From Natrialbaceae archaeon (GTDB taxonomy: Archaea > Halobacteriota > Halobacteria > Halobacteriales > Natrialbaceae): a stretch of DNA of 7,233 nt. The translations under genes and the position numbers were made by a program. Shown here in pieces: positions 1 through 5,681 of the stretch. The first letter of the stretch is position 1. Each line of letters begins with the position of its first letter. The notes beneath the pieces are model-generated. The model did not search any database and had not been told where the DNA came from. It saw nothing but the letters and a program-made list of their open reading frames with translations. The stretch covers positions 1 through 7,233 of the forward strand of contig PUPA01000189.1 of NCBI GenBank assembly GCA_003552885.1. Reading direction: 5' to 3'.

Positions 1-1074
1 CTCCAGCACGTCGGCGGCAACATCGACACCGCCGAGTACACCCTGGTGAACTACAACCGTGCCGGGATCCCGCTGATGGAGATCGTCACCGCCCCGGACT
101 TCCGTCGTCCCGCGGAGGTACGGGCCTTCCTCGCCGAACTCGAGGAGGTTCTCGAGTACCTCGGCGTCTTCGACTCCAGTCGGGACGGGAGCCTGCGCGT
201 CGACGCCAACCTCTCGATCGTCCCCGAGGCGGAGACGAACGCCGATGGGACGATCAGCGACGCCGTCCTCGCGGCCGCGAATCGGACGGAAGTCAAGAAC
301 ATCTCGAGTCACAAAGGTGCGGAGAAGGCGCTGGCCTACGAGGAGACCCGCCAGAAAAACGCCATCCGCCGAGGCCGGGCGGTCGAACAGGAGACCCGCC
401 ACTGGGACGAATCCCGCGGGATCACTGTCTCGATGCGGTCGAAAGAAGAGGAGAAAGACTACCGGTACTTCCGGGAGGCGGATCTGCCACCGCTTCGGGT
501 CTCTCACTGGAAAGACGAGATCGCGATCCCCGAACTGCCGAGCGCCCGGCGCGAGCGGTTCCGGGCCGAGTACGGCCTGAGCGACGAGGCGGCCTCGAAG
601 CTCACCACGACGAAACAGGTCGCCGACTTTTACGAGGACGTCGCGAGCGAGTTCGACCCCGACCTCGCGGCGGCGTGGGTCGCAGACGAGTTGCTCGGCG
701 AACTCAACTACCGCGACATGACGATCACGGACGTCGAGGACCGACTCGAGGAGGTCACTCGCCTGGTCGAACTCGTCGCGACCGACGAGATCACGGCGAA
801 GAACGCCAAAGAGGCCGTCCTCCGCGGGATGCTCGACGACGGCGACGACCCCGACACGATCGTCGACCGCGAGGACCTCGGGAAGACCGACGAGGACGAG
901 GTGCAGCAGGCGGTTCTCGAGGCGATCGAGGAGAACCCCGACGCGGTCACGGACTACGAGGCGGGCGAGGAGGGCGCGATCAACTTCCTCGTCGGGCAGG
1001 TCATGCGAAAGACCGGCGGCAGCGCGGATCCGGGTGAGGTAAACGGGCTCTTGGACGAGGAGCTCGAAGGGTGA
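1..1074 (+). CDS. gatB: Asp-tRNA(Asn)/Glu-tRNA(Gln) amidotransferase subunit B, 5'-truncated by window edge
   Basis: GatB is the subunit of the cytoplasmic GatCAB complex that binds the mischarged tRNA and activates its terminal carboxylate with ATP, so that ammonia from GatA converts Glu-tRNA(Gln) or Asp-tRNA(Asn) to the correct amide. The reading frame is open from base 1, so the true start lies outside. A GTG or ATG early in the window should not be taken as the start. 357 residues remain of a usual length near 490-500. Visible signatures are VNYNRAGIPLMEIVT (fragment residues 16-30), DGSLRVDANLSI, SMRSKEEEKDYRYF with DLPPL following, and the C-terminal YqeY-like tRNA-binding tail including GLSDEAASKLTTTKQVADFY and the closing INFLVGQVMRKTGG. 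The paralogue GatE is ruled out because it carries an AspRS-like insertion that is absent here. The C-terminus is intact. Nothing links this gene functionally to the secreted-protein cluster downstream. Confidence 0.96.
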   Translation, partial: LQHVGGNIDTAEYTLVNYNRAGIPLMEIVTAPDFRRPAEVRAFLAELEEVLEYLGVFDSSRDGSLRVDANLSIVPEAETNADGTISDAVLAAANRTEVKNISSHKGAEKALAYEETRQKNAIRRGRAVEQETRHWDESRGITVSMRSKEEEKDYRYFREADLPPLRVSHWKDEIAIPELPSARRERFRAEYGLSDEAASKLTTTKQVADFYEDVASEFDPDLAAAWVADELLGELNYRDMTITDVEDRLEEVTRLVELVATDEITAKNAKEAVLRGMLDDGDDPDTIVDREDLGKTDEDEVQQAVLEAIEENPDAVTDYEAGEEGAINFLVGQVMRKTGGSADPGEVNGLLDEELEG

Positions 1075-1211
1075 GTCGATCAGCAAAGTCTCTGCGATGA
1101 GCCAGTGGAGCCCTCTGCGTTCGCGAGCCGGAGCCGCCGACGGGGAGAGCGCATCTCGACGGTAGGATCGACGAGTCGGGTCCGGTAGGGTGCGTACAAC
1201 TACCCGTCAGG

Positions 1212-1227
1212 ACCCCTTCGTCGGGGT
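1212..1227 (+). promoter_or_regulatory. Hairpin abutting the start codon of the CxxC membrane protein gene
   Basis: A perfect 5-base-pair stem (ACCCC 1212-1216, GGGGT 1223-1227) with a 6-base loop ends at the base before the ATG at 1228. No separate Shine-Dalgarno sequence is seen; the GGGG arm is too close to the start to serve as a normal one. If the message has a leader, this stem could mask initiation. If it is leaderless, as is common in haloarchaea, the element is only promoter DNA; the TACAACTA at 1195-1202 sits about where a weak TATA box would be for a leaderless start. Confidence 0.35.
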
Positions 1228-2076
1228 ATGCAGCCGACAACGAGGCTCAGTGCCTCAATCTCGGAGCTGAAAAACCCGTCTTACACCGGCGCGAACCGGT
1301 GTGTTCCCTGTACCGCGTTGAACGTCGTTATCGCCGCGTTGCTCTCGCTTCTGCTCGCGGCGACCGTCGCCGGCTTCGGTCAGGGGGGCGGCGTCCTCCT
1401 CGGTCTCGCCACGTTCGCCGGCGCCGTGACGGTGATCTACTTCCGTGGCTACCTCGTCCCGGGCACGCCGACGCTCACGAAACGGTACTTTCCCGGCTGG
1501 CTGTTGGCACTGTTCGATAAGGCCCCCGAACGTACGCCCTGGGAGGAGGTCGACCCACGGGAGGTGCTTCTCGCCATCGACGTCGTCGTCGACGACCCCG
1601 AGATCGGGGATCTAACGCTCGATCCCACGTTCGCGGACGCCTGGGAGCGTGCGATCGAGAGCCACTGGGCGGACGAGTCGACGCTTCGTCGCTCGCTCGG
1701 ACGGCTCTCCGGCGCCGATCCGGACGACCTCAACCTCGAAGAACACTCCCACTCGTTCGTCGCGTGGGCCGGAGGGGACCACCTCGCGAACTGGCCCTCC
1801 AGGGCGGCCTGCGTCGCCGACGCGGCCGGCGCGGGTCTCCTCCCCGGCTGGGATCCCGACTGGGAGGACCGGCCGCTGCCGGTCCAGGCCGACCTCCTGG
1901 GGGTGCTCAGGCTCTTCCTCGAGCAGTGTCCGGCCTGTGAGGGATCCGTGGCGCTCTCCCAGGACGTCGTCGAGTCGTGCTGTCGGAGTCGGGACGTCGT
2001 CGCCGCGACCTGCCTGGACTGTGACACCCGGCTGTTCGAGATGGACGTCGACCCCGCGATGCTCGCCGAGGAGTGA
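1228..2076 (+). CDS. Hypothetical haloarchaeal membrane-anchored protein with CxxC motifs
   Basis: I do not recognise a named function. The 282-residue product begins with a short cytoplasmic segment containing ISELKNPSYTG and a CVPC motif (residues 26-29). Two hydrophobic segments follow, at about 31-50 and 53-72, which would make a membrane hairpin. The remaining 200 residues are soluble and acidic. Near the C-terminus are CPAC (about 233-236), an adjacent CC pair and CLDC (about 258-261), spaced as in a zinc-ribbon-like metal site or a thiol-disulfide site. The N-terminal Cys pair next to the membrane and the C-terminal pairs could bind metal separately. The ATG at 1228 is preferred because the conserved-looking N-terminal segment starts just after it and no other in-frame ATG or GTG lies close by. 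The gene is separated from gatB by 153 bases, so co-transcription is uncertain. Confidence 0.75.
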   Translation: MQPTTRLSASISELKNPSYTGANRCVPCTALNVVIAALLSLLLAATVAGFGQGGGVLLGLATFAGAVTVIYFRGYLVPGTPTLTKRYFPGWLLALFDKAPERTPWEEVDPREVLLAIDVVVDDPEIGDLTLDPTFADAWERAIESHWADESTLRRSLGRLSGADPDDLNLEEHSHSFVAWAGGDHLANWPSRAACVADAAGAGLLPGWDPDWEDRPLPVQADLLGVLRLFLEQCPACEGSVALSQDVVESCCRSRDVVAATCLDCDTRLFEMDVDPAMLAEE

Positions 2077-2160
2077 CGACCGTCTCCTCGCTCACCTGAA
2101 CTCGGAGTCCCACCGACGCGATCGGATCGCGGCGAGTCGAGGGCGGAGAGGGCGCCCCGG

Positions 2161-2233
2161 TGTCCCGAAGCGTCGGGATCCGACACTCGTTATTTCGAAT
2201 CGTAACACACCGAGCGACGCGACGCTTCGGACA
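2161..2233. repeat. Long imperfect inverted repeat between convergent genes, possible bidirectional terminator
   Basis: The left arm (2161-2175, TGTCCCGAAGCGTCG) and right arm (2220-2233, CGACGCTTCGGACA) are complementary over 14 bases with one bulged C. The 44 bases between them contain the only A/T-rich patch nearby, TTATTTCGAAT (2190-2200), whose TTCGAA palindrome lies almost exactly at the centre of symmetry. The element sits between the stops of two converging genes, which fits a shared terminator or a transcript-processing site. A protein-binding site is the alternative. Confidence 0.45.
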
Positions 2234-2243
2234 CGTCGAGGTC

Positions 2244-2771
2244 CTAGCCCCGCAGCGCCCGGAGGACGTACCAGCGGGACGACCAGAGCTGTGAGGCGAC
2301 TGCACCGGCGAACGCCGCCAGCGAGGCGCTGACCCACAGCAGGGGGTCAACCGCGCCCACGACCGGCGCCTCTAGCAGGGCCGCGAGGACGACGAGCAGC
2401 GAGCCGATGCCGAGCCCCCGGTAGACCTCACCCCAGCTGAGCCCGTACGGCGTGAACACCGTCAGGTAGCGGTCGACCTCGCGGGCGCCCTCCCGGAGGA
2501 ACACGCACCCGGCGTCCCGGTCGTAGTCGACCACGCCGAGCTCGGCGAGTTTCGGCAGGTGTGTCTGGTGGAGCGAGCCGCGGACGCTCTCGCGGGCGGC
2601 CCGCGGCGGCGGCGACTGGCCGGTCTCGCTGGCCGCGATGGCGGTCGCGAGCTCGTCCAGACTCACGACGCCGTCCCCGGCCTCGGTCAGCCGGCGGAGC
2701 GCCTCGCGGCGGCGGCCGTTCGCGAGGATTGCGTATATTTCCCCCTCGGGGAGGCTGTCGGTTCTGAACAT
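2244..2771 (-). CDS. Winged-helix (DUF7344-like) protein with two C-terminal membrane segments
   Basis: The 175-residue product has a DNA-binding-type N-terminus and a membrane C-terminus. Residues 11-30 (EIYAILANGRRREALRRLTE) are the first helix of the haloarchaeal DUF7344 winged-helix fold, a family named from memory. SLDELATAIA (37-46) is the second helix, SLHQTHLPKLAELGVVDYD (66-84) the recognition helix and wing, and CVFL closes the wing. After a linker, hydrophobic segments at about 118-140 and 144-164 form a membrane hairpin ending in a short Trp/Arg-rich tail. An in-frame ATG further upstream would add 57 Arg-rich residues. The start at 2771 is chosen because the family begins about ten residues before the LANGRRR helix and GGAGGGG lies upstream. 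The gene is read away from the secreted-protein cluster and is a candidate regulator by position only. Membrane-bound DNA-binding proteins of this type are common in haloarchaea and mostly uncharacterised. Confidence 0.82.
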   Translation of the reverse strand: MFRTDSLPEGEIYAILANGRRREALRRLTEAGDGVVSLDELATAIAASETGQSPPPRAARESVRGSLHQTHLPKLAELGVVDYDRDAGCVFLREGAREVDRYLTVFTPYGLSWGEVYRGLGIGSLLVVLAALLEAPVVGAVDPLLWVSASLAAFAGAVASQLWSSRWYVLRALRG

Positions 2772-2780
2772 GGCTGGAGT

Positions 2781-2789
2781 CCCCCCTCC
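2781..2789 (-). promoter_or_regulatory. Candidate Shine-Dalgarno of the winged-helix gene
   Basis: On the minus strand GGAGGGGGG lies about 10-13 bases before the ATG at 2771. It supports that start over the more distant in-frame ATGs at 2840 and 2942, which have no comparable site. Confidence 0.45.
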
Positions 2790-3202
2790 GACGGAATCGA
2801 GGGCGGTTACGTCCCGTTCGCCCGCGAGTGACCTCACCATGAGGTGCGTACCGTCGACGGTCCGCCGGCCCTGCCGGCGTTCGGGCCGGTCCAGCCGACC
2901 GGTACGGGTGGCCGACCGTCCGTCCACGGGGCCGGTAGGCACGGCCGGCCGGCCCGGTATGCCCGGCCAGCCGTCCGTCGGACCGACCGAAACGCCCGCC
3001 GGTCGAGCCGGTTGCCTGGGCCTGTCACGGCTCTGGCTCGCCCCGAACCACCGGTCCGGGAGGCCTACGGAGCTCGAACGAGCGATTCGTCGTCGACGCC
3101 GGTAGCCGATGGTGTCGTTCGGGAGTGACGTGTCCGCTCGTAACTACGTCCCCTGCTATCCCCGAATGGAAGTAACTGAGCGTCGCCGGTGGCGTCCGCT
3201 CA

Positions 3203-3206
3203 GGAG
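3203..3206 (+). promoter_or_regulatory. Shine-Dalgarno deciding the start of the first SipW-type gene
   Basis: GGAG lies 9 bases before the ATG at 3216. This favours 3216 over the in-frame GTG at 3189, which would add nine residues before the leader. The third gene of the cluster encodes the same first residues (MTDENNIGLS) directly after its own ATG. Confidence 0.7.
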
Positions 3207-3215
3207 ACAACCACC

Positions 3216-4019
3216 ATGACAGACGAAAACAACATCGGACTCTCGCGACGGCGCGTACTCGGCGGCCTCGGCGCGGTCGGGATCGCCTCCGCAGGTGCGG
3301 GACTCGGCACGACCGCCTACTTCAGCGACCAGCAGACCTTCGAGGGGAACACCCTGACTGCGGGCACCCTCGCGCTGAGTGTAACCCAGAGCATTCACAC
3401 CCTTGACCAGGACGGTATCGGTCCGGACGAGGTGAATTACTTTGGCGAAAGTGATGGTCCGGTCATGGTCGAGGGACCAATCGAGATTACCGACGCCAAA
3501 CCCGGCGATGAGTACGAGTTCTGCTGGGAGGTCGAAATCGAGGGCAACCCTGGATACGCGATGGTGAAAGTCGACGGCGTAAGCGACCAGACTGGAGCGG
3601 AGGTCGGGACCGTCTTCGCGGACGACCTTTTCGACATCGATGACGACGATGACATGGTGACCATCGGCGAGGCTGCAACCGCGACCGCGACGCTGACGCT
3701 GTGCGAGGAACAGGAGGAAGGCCCGGCGACGCCAACCGGCGAGGAAGTTGAGATCTTCCCACAGGGGGAAGAGGATAACAGCCTTGGCGCACTGCTCGCT
3801 GTGCTCGGCGACGGGCTCATCGTTCCTTCCGGAACGGAGGAAGACGAGCTCTGCCACGATACGGAGTGTCCGGTGAAACTCTGTGTCACCATCGAAATCG
3901 ACACCGACGTTGGTAACGAGCTTCAGGGTGCTGAGTCGAGCTTCGACCTTCAGGTCCACGCGGAACAGTGCCGCCACAACGACGAGCCGTTCGAGACGGG
4001 TGAGAACGGAGCGGCCTGA
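3216..4019 (+). CDS. TasA/CalY-like secreted protein with SipW-type signal peptide (core form)
   Basis: The 267-residue product is exported and probably assembles outside the cell. Its leader has a twin-arginine-like SRRRVL (residues 10-15), a weakly hydrophobic Gly/Ala segment, and GTTA|YFSD (31-38), the layout of SipW substrates such as TasA (GTWA|AFND); cleavage after Ala34 is inferred. The mature start, TFEGNTLTAGTLALSV, matches the first strand of TasA. ITDAKPGDEYEFCWEVEI (91-108) matches TasA's NLKPGD strand, and ELQGAESSFDLQVHAEQC (235-252) the last strand. An acidic DIDDDDD run (140-146) could bind cations. Six Cys are present (103, 163, 213, 218, 223, 252). The related Pfam family is annotated as camelysin (Peptidase_M73), but no HExxH or other protease site is seen, so a fibre or matrix role is more likely. 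Codon use is less G/C-biased than in gatB over parts of the middle. The next gene starts 2 bases after the stop. Confidence 0.85.
   Translation: MTDENNIGLSRRRVLGGLGAVGIASAGAGLGTTAYFSDQQTFEGNTLTAGTLALSVTQSIHTLDQDGIGPDEVNYFGESDGPVMVEGPIEITDAKPGDEYEFCWEVEIEGNPGYAMVKVDGVSDQTGAEVGTVFADDLFDIDDDDDMVTIGEAATATATLTLCEEQEEGPATPTGEEVEIFPQGEEDNSLGALLAVLGDGLIVPSGTEEDELCHDTECPVKLCVTIEIDTDVGNELQGAESSFDLQVHAEQCRHNDEPFETGENGAA
4008..4011 (+). promoter_or_regulatory. Shine-Dalgarno of the second SipW-type gene, inside the first gene
   Basis: GGAG lies within the last codons of the preceding gene, 10 bases before the ATG at 4022. With a 2-base gap between stop and start, it indicates that the two genes are translated from one transcript. 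Confidence 0.65.
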
Positions 4020-4021
4020 TC

Positions 4022-5563
4022 ATGACCGACAACAACGACAAATTCGGCCTCTCCCGCAGGAGAGTCCTCGCCGGCATCGGCGCCGTCGGGGTCGCCTCTG
4101 CGGGTGCGGGCCTCGGCACGACCGCGTACTTCAGCGACCAGCAATCGTTCGAGGGCAACACCATCACCACGGGCACGCTCGCGATCAAAGTCGACTGGCA
4201 ACAGCGCTACTGGGGAGCACAGCCCGACGTCCGTCCACAGGACTACGCGACGAAAGACGGGGCCCCAAACTACCCCTACGTGAACGCGTTCCCCGACGAC
4301 GCCGGCGACGGCGAACAGGATCTCGGTGGCGTCGTCTACGGTGGCGAGAACGCCGTGTTCAACGCGGCGGAGATCCCCGCCTGCTGTGACTGTGAGGACG
4401 GCGAGTACTATGTCACCTACGAAGGACAGTCCTACTGCATCTCGCCAATCGTTGACGAGCGTACGCCCCAAGAGTACTACGACGACGACCGCGACGAGGT
4501 TTCCTCACGCTTCCTCGACATCCAGCGCGACAACACGGCCGTGCTGTTCGTCTACCGCCAAGACCTCGGCGACGGTGAGCTGGGTGAGCCCCGGCTCTTT
4601 TTCGTCCTCGATAAGTTCGGCAACGAGGACGGTGGTGGCTACGCCTCCTTCGAGATTGAGGGAGATCTCACGAACGTCAACTGGGAGAGTCTCGACTGGG
4701 AAGTCGAGGACGACCCTGGAGACAGCAGTGACGACGAGTACTCGATCGATTCGAGCGTGGCGACCGCCGACTGGATCTGGGGAGACAACCGTACCGACGG
4801 CGGCGTGCTGGGTTCGCTCACCGAGAACTTCGCACTGCGGATCGATCCGGATCTGAACGGGGCCGCCGAGCTCGCGGGCGGCGGACCCAATTTCGACCCG
4901 GACTTCGGTACCGGTGTGACCCGTCTCGTCATTCTCGACGGCGACGCCGACACGGACCTGGTCCTTGAGAGCGACCTCGGGGGACCGATGGCTGACGACG
5001 ACCTCTCGGACATCGTCATCCACAGCGAGTGTGGCCTCGACATGGAGGAGGCGGGTGTCTCCTTCGGCCCCAACGAGGAGAGTCTCATCGAGCTCGACGA
5101 CGTCAAGCCCGGAGACAGCGGCGAGGTCACCTTCTCGCTGCACGTTTGTGACAACCCGGCGTACATCTGGGCCGGTGCGACCAACATCGACCGCGGCAGC
5201 GGCGACCTCGGTAACTTTGTCAAGGCTCGGCTCCGCCTCGTGCCAGACTGTATGAACGAGAACGACGGCTTCGACGACATCGCCTCGCGGGAGCCAAACG
5301 GCGGGCCCGTCTTCCTCGAGGGCTCCCTCAACGACGTGCTGAATGCCTTGAACGACGAGGCCTTCCAGGCCGTCGCGCTCGAAACCGCCGATGGCGACTC
5401 CTGTTTCGCACCGGTCGTCGACTCCTCGTGTGTCGCCTTCGAGTGGTGGTTCCCGATCGGTCAGGAAGGCGTCAATGTCGCACAGGGCGACTCGGTCTCG
5501 TTAGACCTCGGCTTCTACGCCGAACAGTGCCGCCACAACGACGATCCGTCGCAGACCGACTGA
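4022..5563 (+). CDS. TasA/CalY-like secreted protein with large internal insertion
   Basis: The 513-residue product has the same leader as its neighbours: SRRRVL (11-16), then GTTA|YFSD (32-39) and SFEGNTITTGTLAIKV. The TasA-like core resumes at IELDDVKPGDSGEVTFSL (356-373) and ends with SVSLDLGFYAEQCRHND (491-507). Between residues about 58 and 350 lies an insertion absent from the first protein. It contains a Cys cluster CCDCEDG (121-127) with C139, aromatic Asp-rich stretches, WIWGDNRTDGGVLGSL (251-266), and VTRLVILDGDADTDL, and looks like an added all-beta domain. I do not recognise this domain. The insert may project from a fibre or bind a ligand; this is inference. Further Cys lie at 337, 376, 410, 461, 470 and 503. 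The gene is almost certainly co-transcribed with the first gene. A perfect hairpin begins at the last base of its stop codon. Confidence 0.83.
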   Translation: MTDNNDKFGLSRRRVLAGIGAVGVASAGAGLGTTAYFSDQQSFEGNTITTGTLAIKVDWQQRYWGAQPDVRPQDYATKDGAPNYPYVNAFPDDAGDGEQDLGGVVYGGENAVFNAAEIPACCDCEDGEYYVTYEGQSYCISPIVDERTPQEYYDDDRDEVSSRFLDIQRDNTAVLFVYRQDLGDGELGEPRLFFVLDKFGNEDGGGYASFEIEGDLTNVNWESLDWEVEDDPGDSSDDEYSIDSSVATADWIWGDNRTDGGVLGSLTENFALRIDPDLNGAAELAGGGPNFDPDFGTGVTRLVILDGDADTDLVLESDLGGPMADDDLSDIVIHSECGLDMEEAGVSFGPNEESLIELDDVKPGDSGEVTFSLHVCDNPAYIWAGATNIDRGSGDLGNFVKARLRLVPDCMNENDGFDDIASREPNGGPVFLEGSLNDVLNALNDEAFQAVALETADGDSCFAPVVDSSCVAFEWWFPIGQEGVNVAQGDSVSLDLGFYAEQCRHNDDPSQTD

Positions 5564-5581
5564 ACCGATCGACGATCGGTT
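5563..5581 (+). terminator. Perfect hairpin at the stop codon of the second SipW-type gene
   Basis: AACCGATC (5563-5570), loop GAC, GATCGGTT (5574-5581): an 8-base-pair perfect stem whose first base is the last base of the TGA. It is not followed by a T tract, so it may be a processing or stability element rather than a terminator. The 3' arm can alternatively pair with a second CCGATC copy at 5587-5592 (7-base loop), giving two mutually exclusive stems. Confidence 0.5.
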
Positions 5582-5595
5582 CTCGCCCGATCGAT

Positions 5596-5659
5596 TCCCA
5601 CTCGACAGCACACCTCGCGTGTGCGGGTCGGTTACGGTGGTTCGACTCCACCGGTGGGA
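5596..5659 (+). other. Cloverleaf-like, tRNA-resembling structure in the leader of the third SipW-type gene
   Basis: Seen directly: a 7-base-pair closing stem (5596-5602 with 5653-5659, last pair T-G); a central hairpin GCACAC/GTGTGC (5608-5613 with 5619-5624); and a T-arm of GGTGG, loop TTCGACT, CCACC (5636-5652) that joins the closing stem with no spacer, as in tRNA. The T loop matches the TTCRANY consensus. Against a functional tRNA: total length is 64 bases, there is no D-arm, the anticodon-like loop lacks T33, and positions 8-9 are CG. It is either a tRNA-like leader structure, a degenerate tRNA remnant, or chance in G/C-rich DNA. Confidence 0.35.
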
Positions 5660-5668
5660 TTCCCCCAA

Positions 5669-5673
5669 GGGGG
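5669..5673 (+). promoter_or_regulatory. Purine-rich ribosome-binding region of the third SipW-type gene, inside a small hairpin
   Basis: GGGGG ends 8 bases before the ATG at 5682 and is the only purine tract at the right distance. CCCCC at 5662-5666 can pair with it (four pairs closing a CAAG loop), which could occlude the site. The start at 5682 is chosen over an in-frame upstream ATG at 5619 because the protein then begins with the same MTDENNIGLS as the first gene. Confidence 0.45.
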
Positions 5674-5681
5674 TACACATC

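Larger units (their letters stand above)
2772..3215. other. 444-base G/C-rich intergenic region between divergent genes
   Basis: No convincing gene is seen; the open frames here are Arg/Pro/Gly-rich composition artefacts. The segment 2850-3060 is dense in CCGG, GCCGG and ACCGG. It holds a strong hairpin (2863-2879, 7-base-pair stem CGCCGGC with a CCT loop), a 12-base palindrome GGCCGGCCGGCC (2943-2954), a 5-base-pair stem at 2832-2844 (CCTCA/TGAGG), and the word CCGTCCGTC twice (2916-2924 and 2971-2979). Nearer the secreted-protein genes, GTAACT occurs twice (3140-3145 and 3172-3177), 32 bases apart. Promoters for both diverging genes must lie here or nearby, but I see no clear haloarchaeal TATA box. 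Confidence 0.6.

Noticed and set aside
1157..1167. CGACGGTAGGA at 1157-1167 recurs at 7055-7065, with shorter CGGTAGG copies at 1183 and 2934.
   Set aside because: Too short to distinguish from chance in this base composition, and the copies have no consistent position relative to genes.
2772..2942. 57-residue N-terminal extension of the winged-helix protein.
   Set aside because: The extension is Arg/Gly-rich and lies in the low-complexity G/C region; the winged-helix fold starts soon after the ATG at 2771.
2844..3128. Small open frames on both strands in the G/C-rich gap.
   Set aside because: Pro/Arg/Gly-rich composition, no ribosome-binding site of note and no recognisable motif.
3189..3215. 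GTG start nine codons before the chosen start of the first secreted-protein gene.
   Set aside because: The ATG at 3216 has GGAG at ideal spacing, and the paralogue at 5682 encodes the same first residues.
3156..3977. A 273-codon minus-strand open frame opposite the first secreted-protein gene.
   Set aside because: Same shadow effect. The repeated peptides it shares with the other minus-strand frame simply reflect the duplicated plus-strand leader.
3216..4019. Annotation of these proteins as camelysin metalloproteases.
   Set aside because: No HExxH or other metal-protease motif is visible; the family name is inherited from a Bacillus protein, and the TasA-type structural role fits better.
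5619..5681. Upstream ATG giving 21 more residues on the third secreted-protein gene.
   Set aside because: It would put the tRNA-like and hairpin elements inside the coding region and add residues absent from both paralogues.
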